Assembly (NCBI GenBank): GCA_030917985.1
Contig: JAUPTR010000100.1
Coordinates: 1 to 10,358, forward strand
Reading direction: 5' to 3'
DNA length: 10,358 nucleotides
Origin: Pseudomonadota bacterium
GTDB taxonomy: Bacteria; Pseudomonadota; Gammaproteobacteria; Burkholderiales; SCOH01
The notes beneath the pieces were generated by a model. The model searched no databases. It was not told the DNA's origin and saw only the letters and a program-made list of their open reading frames with translations. Of the stretch, positions 6,304 to 10,358 are shown piece after piece; the stretch's first letter is position 1; every line of letters starts with the position of its first letter. A program made the position numbers and the translations under genes.

Positions 6304-6325
6304 TTAATCAAGCGTTTGATTGGTT
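6304..6325 (+). promoter_or_regulatory. Shared 22-bp motif, copy 2, with palindromic core
   Basis: AGCGTTTGATTGGTT (6311-6325) preceded by TTAATCA; 19/22 identical to 5143-5164. In this copy the core is a perfect inverted repeat, AATCAA (6306-6311), GCGT, TTGATT (6316-6321), as expected for a dimeric regulator. It sits in the 74-bp divergent intergenic region between the dehydrogenase and diguanylate cyclase genes, so it could act on either. The CAA-to-TTG layout is loosely like operators of TetR-type fatty-acid regulators such as PsrA, but this is only a resemblance. Confidence 0.45.
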
Positions 6326-6333
6326 AATCGCGT

Positions 6334-6339
6334 TATACT
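6334..6339 (+). promoter_or_regulatory. -10 box (TATACT) just upstream of the GGDEF gene
   Basis: TATACT matches the sigma-70 -10 consensus in 5/6 positions and ends only six bases before the ATG at 6346. There is no good -35 at normal spacing; the palindromic motif occupies that area. If used, transcription would start at or near the first base of the start codon. Confidence 0.35.
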
Positions 6340-6345
6340 GGAAAA

Positions 6346-7905
6346 ATGGCGAAGGCAAACCATCCACTCTTTTCCAGGCGTGTGCTGTACGGCGGTGTGA
6401 TTATACTCTGGCTGGCGGTGACGGCCGCGACGTTCGCCCTTTACCTCAGCCATAGTCTGCAGTCGGCGCGCCTGCATTTTCACCACATCGAGTCGGCAGC
6501 TTACGAGCAGATTGCCCACAAACTGGTCGTTGCCGAAACGGTGCTTGACGGTTTTGCTGCGTTTCACAACGACAGTCAAGACATCGTTCCATCACGTTCG
6601 CGGCGTTATGCGCGTCAGGTTTTGCAGCGTTTTCCTCATATCTATGCGCTGGAAGTTGTGCAGCGCGTAAGCCCGGCCGAGGTGCCTGGCCTGGAGCTGC
6701 GCATGCGTGCTGCGGGCTTTGCCGGTTTCCGGCTGCATTCCCGGCACGGGCAGGCCATGCCGGTGCAGCCCTATTATTACCCGGTGGTATTTGCCGAACC
6801 GCTGCCGCCGCGTTTTGATCAGGTGATGGGCCTGCTGGTTGATTACCAGCAGTTTCTTGCACCCGCACCCGGCCTGAGAGGCGCCGCTGGCGAGCATCGC
6901 TTGTCTGCACCGTTCCAGTTGCTGGAGGGGCCGATGGCCTATGCGCTGACACAGCCTGCCGGGCTGGGCAGGCGCCTGCCGCAGGATCAGGTCGAGCGGC
7001 AATTCGGTATGCCGTTATACGTCAGTGTGTTGATCAAGACCGATTCGTTGCGTCCTGGTGGTATCGAGTTGCCACAGGGCATGACCATGAGCCTGCGGCA
7101 CGCAGCACCCGATCCGGAAGAGGGGGGCGGCGTGTTGTTCAGCATTGGTGCCGGCCAGCGCAGCGGGCTGGAATCCTGGCTGTTTCCGCGCCTCACGTTG
7201 CAGAACCGCTTGCATAGCGCAGTGCAGCCATTTGTGTTGCACAGTGAATGGCAGCTGGGCTGGATGACTCTTGGCTGGCAGATGTTGGCGGCCATCAGCC
7301 TGCTTTCGGTTTTTACCCTGCTGTTGCTGATGCTGCTGGTGCAGCGCGTGCGGCGTTTCGAGGTGCGTCGTGTGGAACGCGAAAGCGAGTTGTACGACCT
7401 GGCGATCCACGATCCATTAACCGGCCTGTTCAACCGTTATTATCTGGAAAAACGCATGCGGCGCGAAATCGAGCAGCACAAACATGCCCATTCGCGTTTC
7501 GGCGTCGTGTTCATTGATCTCGACCGTTTCAAGCCGATCAACGATGCCTATGGGCACGATACTGGCGACCAGGTGCTGCGGGTGGTGGCGGCGCGTTTGC
7601 GCAACGCCGTGCGCCAGCGCGACACCGTGGCGCGCCTCGGTGGCGACGAATTTGTGGTGTTGCTGGAGGCCGTGGCCAGCCATGACCGCATGCAATCACT
7701 GATTGCCGGCCTCACCGAAGCCGTAACCCAGCCGATCAGGCTGCAGAGCGGGGTGTTCGAAATCGGCGCCAGCATCGGTATCGCCTTTTTTCCGGATGAT
7801 GGCGAAAGCGTCGATCAGTTGCTGCTGGTGGCAGACAAGCTGATGTATGTCGAAAAGCAGGCCAAAAAGGTCGCCCGCAGCGCAGTTGTTTCTCCATCCC
7901 TCTGA
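6346..7905 (+). CDS. Membrane diguanylate cyclase with periplasmic CHASE domain
   Basis: A 519-residue inner-membrane protein that should make c-di-GMP from two GTP. Order: first membrane helix at about 13-35; a periplasmic sensor region at about 40-300 with CHASE-type signature (FPHIYALEVVQRVSPAE at 96-112, PYYYPVVFAEPLPP at 142-155); second helix at about 306-332; a short basic linker; and a GGDEF domain at about 350-515. The catalytic domain is intact: DPLTGLFNR (356-364), metal-binding D391 in FIDLDRFK, GGDEF at 432-436, and an RxxD inhibitory site R423-D426 five residues before it, so product feedback inhibition is likely. No EAL domain follows. CHASE domains bind small ligands outside the cell; the ligand is unknown. 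The ATG has only a weak GGAA before it, very close in. It is divergent from the dehydrogenase gene and 187 bp before the DUF3141 gene. Confidence 0.95.
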   Translation: MAKANHPLFSRRVLYGGVIILWLAVTAATFALYLSHSLQSARLHFHHIESAAYEQIAHKLVVAETVLDGFAAFHNDSQDIVPSRSRRYARQVLQRFPHIYALEVVQRVSPAEVPGLELRMRAAGFAGFRLHSRHGQAMPVQPYYYPVVFAEPLPPRFDQVMGLLVDYQQFLAPAPGLRGAAGEHRLSAPFQLLEGPMAYALTQPAGLGRRLPQDQVERQFGMPLYVSVLIKTDSLRPGGIELPQGMTMSLRHAAPDPEEGGGVLFSIGAGQRSGLESWLFPRLTLQNRLHSAVQPFVLHSEWQLGWMTLGWQMLAAISLLSVFTLLLLMLLVQRVRRFEVRRVERESELYDLAIHDPLTGLFNRYYLEKRMRREIEQHKHAHSRFGVVFIDLDRFKPINDAYGHDTGDQVLRVVAARLRNAVRQRDTVARLGGDEFVVLLEAVASHDRMQSLIAGLTEAVTQPIRLQSGVFEIGASIGIAFFPDDGESVDQLLLVADKLMYVEKQAKKVARSAVVSPSL

Positions 7906-7959
7906 TTTCCGGGGGCCTGGCACCCTCTGCTTGAGCCTTATCCGCATTATGTCATTTGC

Positions 7960-7988
7960 TTGACCGTCATCCTGTGGCTGATTACGCT
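7960..7988 (+). promoter_or_regulatory. Weak candidate promoter upstream of the DUF3141 gene
   Basis: TTGACC (7960-7965), a 17-bp spacer and TACGCT (7983-7988). The -35 is good (5/6), the -10 poor. A TGTAAT (7995-8000) is a better -10 but lacks a matching -35. Either would put the start next to the palindrome at 8002-8014. The 187-bp region before the gene has no other ORF and no clear terminator for the upstream GGDEF gene. Confidence 0.3.
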
Positions 7989-8001
7989 ACGTCCTGTAAT
8001 A

Positions 8002-8014
8002 TGTGCACTGCACA
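8002..8014. promoter_or_regulatory. Perfect palindrome TGTGCA-C-TGCACA, putative PhaR-type operator
   Basis: A 13-bp perfect inverted repeat containing TGC-N3-GCA (8004-8012), 79 bp before the start of a PhaC-like gene and just downstream of the candidate -10 elements. PhaR, the polyhydroxyalkanoate regulator of proteobacteria, is known to bind TGC/GCA-type palindromes. Its place before a PHA-synthase-like gene makes that identity attractive but unproven. Confidence 0.4.
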
Positions 8015-8092
8015 ATACCCGCAATCCAGTCTGTCTCCATATAGTTGTCCCGATCAAAAAATGAGTGTCGCACGCGTAAATCGGAGTTGACC

Positions 8093-10358
8093 ATGTCACA
8101 CCTTGAACAGCAGTTGAGCCAGTCGCAGCAGATGTCGCAGAAAATTGCCACCTTGCTGCAAAAGCGCCTGAGTGTTGCAACCCAGCGTTATTCGCAACAA
8201 ATCGAACAGATCAGCCAGCAGGCATTGGCGCCAACGCAGCTGCCAGCCAACCCCTTGCAACTGTGGGCCGACTACGGCACCGATCTGGCGCAACGTTCGG
8301 TATTGTTCTGGGATACCTTGCGCCAGCGTGGCAATGTGGCGTTGGAGCATGAGCTGGCGGGCAAGCCGCCGGTGCTGCATTTCGACTACGACATGGTGCT
8401 GGATGCGCGCCAGTTCGAAAAGCCGGTCAACTATGCATTGATACGCATTGTGCCGCCGGCAGGTGTGGTGGTGGATGACAAACGTCGCCCCTACATCATC
8501 ATCGACCCGCGCGCCGGCCATGGGCCGGGGATTGGCGGTTTCAAGGATGATTCGCAGGTGGGCGTGGCCTTGCGCGACGGCCATCCGGTGTATTTCGTGA
8601 TCTTTTTCCCCGACCCGGAGCCGGGGCAGACCCTGCTGGACGTATGCGCCGCCGAGCAGCGTTTCGTCAAGGAAGTGCGCCGGCTGCACCCGGACAGCGC
8701 CAAACCTGCGATTCTCGGCAACTGCCAGGGCGGCTGGGCGGCAATGATGCTGGCCGCGGCCGACCCCAACGATACCGGTCCGGTGGTGATCAATGGCGCG
8801 CCAATGTCCTACTGGAGCGGCGCGCTGAGCGCAGGCGAGGGTGACAACCCGATGCGCTACGCCGGCGGCATGCTCGGCGGCAGCTGGTTGTCGTCGTTGA
8901 CTGCCGACCTCGGCAATGGCGTGTTCGACGGCGCTTATCTGGTACAGAACTTCGAAAGCCTCAACCCGGCCAACACCTACTGGGACAAGTATTACAACCT
9001 GTTTGCCAAGGTTGACACCGAACCGCCACGTTTCCTCGAATTCGAGCGCTGGTGGAGCGGCTATTACATGATGAACAAGGAAGAGATCGAATGGATCGTG
9101 CAGAACCTGTTCGTCGGTAACAAGCTGTGGGAAGGTGGCGCCAAGAGCAAATCCGGCCGTGATCTGTCGCTGCGCGACATCAAGGCGCCGATTGTGGTGT
9201 TTGCCTCGATGGGCGACAACATCACGCCGCCGCAGCAGGCATTCAACTGGGTGGCTGATACCTACCAGTCCAGCGCGGAAATCAAGGCCGAGGGGCAGAC
9301 CATTGTTGGCCTGATGCATGAAGATGTCGGCCATCTGGGGATTTTTGTTTCGGGCAAGGTGGCGCAGCGTGAGCATTCGCAGATCGTATCGGTTTTGAAG
9401 TCGATCGAAGCGCTGCCGCCGGGTCTGTATGGCATGCAGATCCACGAAAGCAAAAATGCCGACGGCAGCATCAGTTACGACGTGACTTTTGTCGAACGCC
9501 TGCTGGAAGACGTGGTGAAACGCCTGAACCGCGCGCAGCGCAGTGATGAAAAGCCGTTCGAGGCGGTGAGTGTGATTTCCGACTTCAACCAGCGCGCCTA
9601 CGAGCTGTTCGGCCAGCCGCTGGTGCAGGCCCTCAGCAACGACCTGAGTGCCAAGGTGGGGCGTGATCTGCACCCGCTGCGCCTGCAATACCGACTGGTG
9701 TCGGACATGAACCCGGCACTGAAATGGCTGGCGCCAGCAGCGGCCATGGTCAAGTCGCAGCGGCGTGCCGTACCGGCAGATCAGCCCCTGCGCCGGGTCG
9801 AGGGCATGTTGTCCGGGCTGATCAGTGGTGGCCTGGATCTGTATCGCGATCTGAACAACGCCTTTACCGAAGCCATGTTCTTCAGCACCTATGGCTCGCT
9901 CTACAACTTTTACCTTGCCGGCCGCACGCCGCAGCAAGCCACTGCCGATGTTGCACCGCAACAGCAGGACCCGCGCCAGTTGCCGTTTGTTGCCGAGGCG
10001 CTGGCTGCTATCGAAGAGGGCGGTTATGCCCAGGCGCTGGCACGGGTGGGCGCCTTGATGATGCGTTCGCAGCAAGGCAAAAGCCTGCCGCTGGCGATGT
10101 TCCAGCTGAAGCAGGAGCTGGCCGACGAATACCGTGCGCTCTTGCCGGAGCAAACGCCGGATGAGGCGCGCCGGATTCGCGGTGAGCAGGACATCATTTG
10201 CTTTTATGAGCCGGAGGCCGCCATGGCCGCGCTGCCGAAGCTGCTGGCCGACATCAATGATCGCAAGCGTTTCCTGAGCTTGCTGGAGAAAGTCGAATCA
10301 GACCGGCGTTTTGTTGCCGACAGCCTGACCAGCCAGCAGCTGGCATTGCTGCAGCAGA
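8093..10358 (+). CDS. DUF3141 family protein, PhaC-like alpha/beta hydrolase (cut by window edge)
   Basis: The frame is open from ATG 8093 to the right edge (755 codons, no stop), with GGAG seven bases before the start. Residues 1-60 are Gln-rich and helical, probably coiled-coil. The middle is an alpha/beta-hydrolase fold resembling polyhydroxyalkanoate synthases: FDYDMVLD near 100, PYIIIDPRAGHGPGIGGFKDDS, HPVYFVIFFPDPEPGQT, the nucleophile elbow GNCQGGW (C211; PhaC lipase box GxCxGG), acid D375 (MGDNITPP) and H414 or H409 (HEDVGHLGIF). A long C-terminal part follows (AMAALPKLLADINDRKRF). Members of DUF3141 have been annotated as PHA-synthase-like, but I know of no proven reaction. True PhaC is shorter, so calling it a PHA synthase would go too far; a hydroxyacyl-CoA or polyester-related role is inferred. 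The TGC-N3-GCA palindrome upstream fits that idea. The overlapping minus-strand frame at 8096-10153 is only its shadow. Confidence 0.88.
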   Translation, partial: MSHLEQQLSQSQQMSQKIATLLQKRLSVATQRYSQQIEQISQQALAPTQLPANPLQLWADYGTDLAQRSVLFWDTLRQRGNVALEHELAGKPPVLHFDYDMVLDARQFEKPVNYALIRIVPPAGVVVDDKRRPYIIIDPRAGHGPGIGGFKDDSQVGVALRDGHPVYFVIFFPDPEPGQTLLDVCAAEQRFVKEVRRLHPDSAKPAILGNCQGGWAAMMLAAADPNDTGPVVINGAPMSYWSGALSAGEGDNPMRYAGGMLGGSWLSSLTADLGNGVFDGAYLVQNFESLNPANTYWDKYYNLFAKVDTEPPRFLEFERWWSGYYMMNKEEIEWIVQNLFVGNKLWEGGAKSKSGRDLSLRDIKAPIVVFASMGDNITPPQQAFNWVADTYQSSAEIKAEGQTIVGLMHEDVGHLGIFVSGKVAQREHSQIVSVLKSIEALPPGLYGMQIHESKNADGSISYDVTFVERLLEDVVKRLNRAQRSDEKPFEAVSVISDFNQRAYELFGQPLVQALSNDLSAKVGRDLHPLRLQYRLVSDMNPALKWLAPAAAMVKSQRRAVPADQPLRRVEGMLSGLISGGLDLYRDLNNAFTEAMFFSTYGSLYNFYLAGRTPQQATADVAPQQQDPRQLPFVAEALAAIEEGGYAQALARVGALMMRSQQGKSLPLAMFQLKQELADEYRALLPEQTPDEARRIRGEQDIICFYEPEAAMAALPKLLADINDRKRFLSLLEKVESDRRFVADSLTSQQLALLQQ

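Noticed and set aside
7906..7940. GGGGGCC...CACCC stretch after the GGDEF gene as a terminator
   Set aside because: Only about three base pairs are consistent and no T run follows.
8096..10153. 685-codon open frame on the minus strand
   Set aside because: It is exactly antisense and codon-aligned to the plus-strand DUF3141 gene, whose translation shows clear family motifs. The minus product is His/Arg/Gln-rich with no recognisable domain, as expected of a shadow frame in GC-rich DNA.
1..10358. Mobile elements, CRISPR array, defence genes, tRNA or other RNA genes
   Set aside because: I saw no transposase or integrase motif, terminal repeats, regularly spaced repeats or tRNA cloverleaf; gene families and base use look uniform across the window.

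Overview
The window looks like ordinary chromosome of a moderately GC-rich betaproteobacterium, most likely in or near the Neisseriales/Chromobacteriaceae. This rests on the gene families (QseB/QseC-type regulators, ETF-ubiquinone oxidoreductase, HprA-like dehydrogenase, DUF3141/PhaC-like protein) and on familiar protein sequence patterns; no database search was possible. I see no insertion sequence, prophage, CRISPR array, tRNA or rRNA.

Layout. (1) Positions 1-1750, minus strand: a tight four-gene operon, read right to left: a small secreted PepSY-like protein, a four-helix cytochrome b561, an OmpR/PhoB-family response regulator of the QseB/PmrA type, and the N-terminus of its QseC-like histidine kinase, which runs off the left edge. 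A CTTAA-N6-CTTAA direct repeat, the form of a PmrA/QseB box, lies upstream of the first gene and suggests autoregulation. (2) Positions 1956-3257, plus: an HD-GYP domain protein with a changed metal-ligand histidine. A 12-bp-stem bidirectional terminator (3325-3353) separates it from the next, convergent gene. (3) Positions 3370-5028, minus: electron transfer flavoprotein-ubiquinone oxidoreductase (GTG start), with a good sigma-70 promoter. (4) Positions 5309-6271, minus: an NAD-dependent D-2-hydroxyacid dehydrogenase of the glycerate/hydroxypyruvate type. (5) Positions 6346-7905, plus and divergent from it: a membrane CHASE-GGDEF diguanylate cyclase. (6) Positions 8093 to the right edge, plus: a large DUF3141 protein, a PhaC-like alpha/beta hydrolase with a Cys lipase box, preceded by a TGC-N3-GCA palindrome like those bound by the PHA regulator PhaR.

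How the parts may connect. The window holds one candidate c-di-GMP-degrading (HD-GYP) and one c-di-GMP-making (GGDEF) protein, not adjacent. ETF-QO feeds electrons from acyl-CoA dehydrogenases to ubiquinone, and the DUF3141 protein is PHA-synthase-like, so part of the region touches acyl-CoA/storage metabolism. A 22-bp near-repeat (19/22 identical) occurs upstream of the ETF-QO promoter and again in the divergent dehydrogenase/GGDEF intergenic region; it may be a shared operator.

I did not find a convincing wholly new system. The best leads are the cytochrome/PepSY-linked two-component operon with its box, the shared 22-bp motif, the altered HD-GYP site, and the PhaC-like protein with its putative PhaR-type operator.
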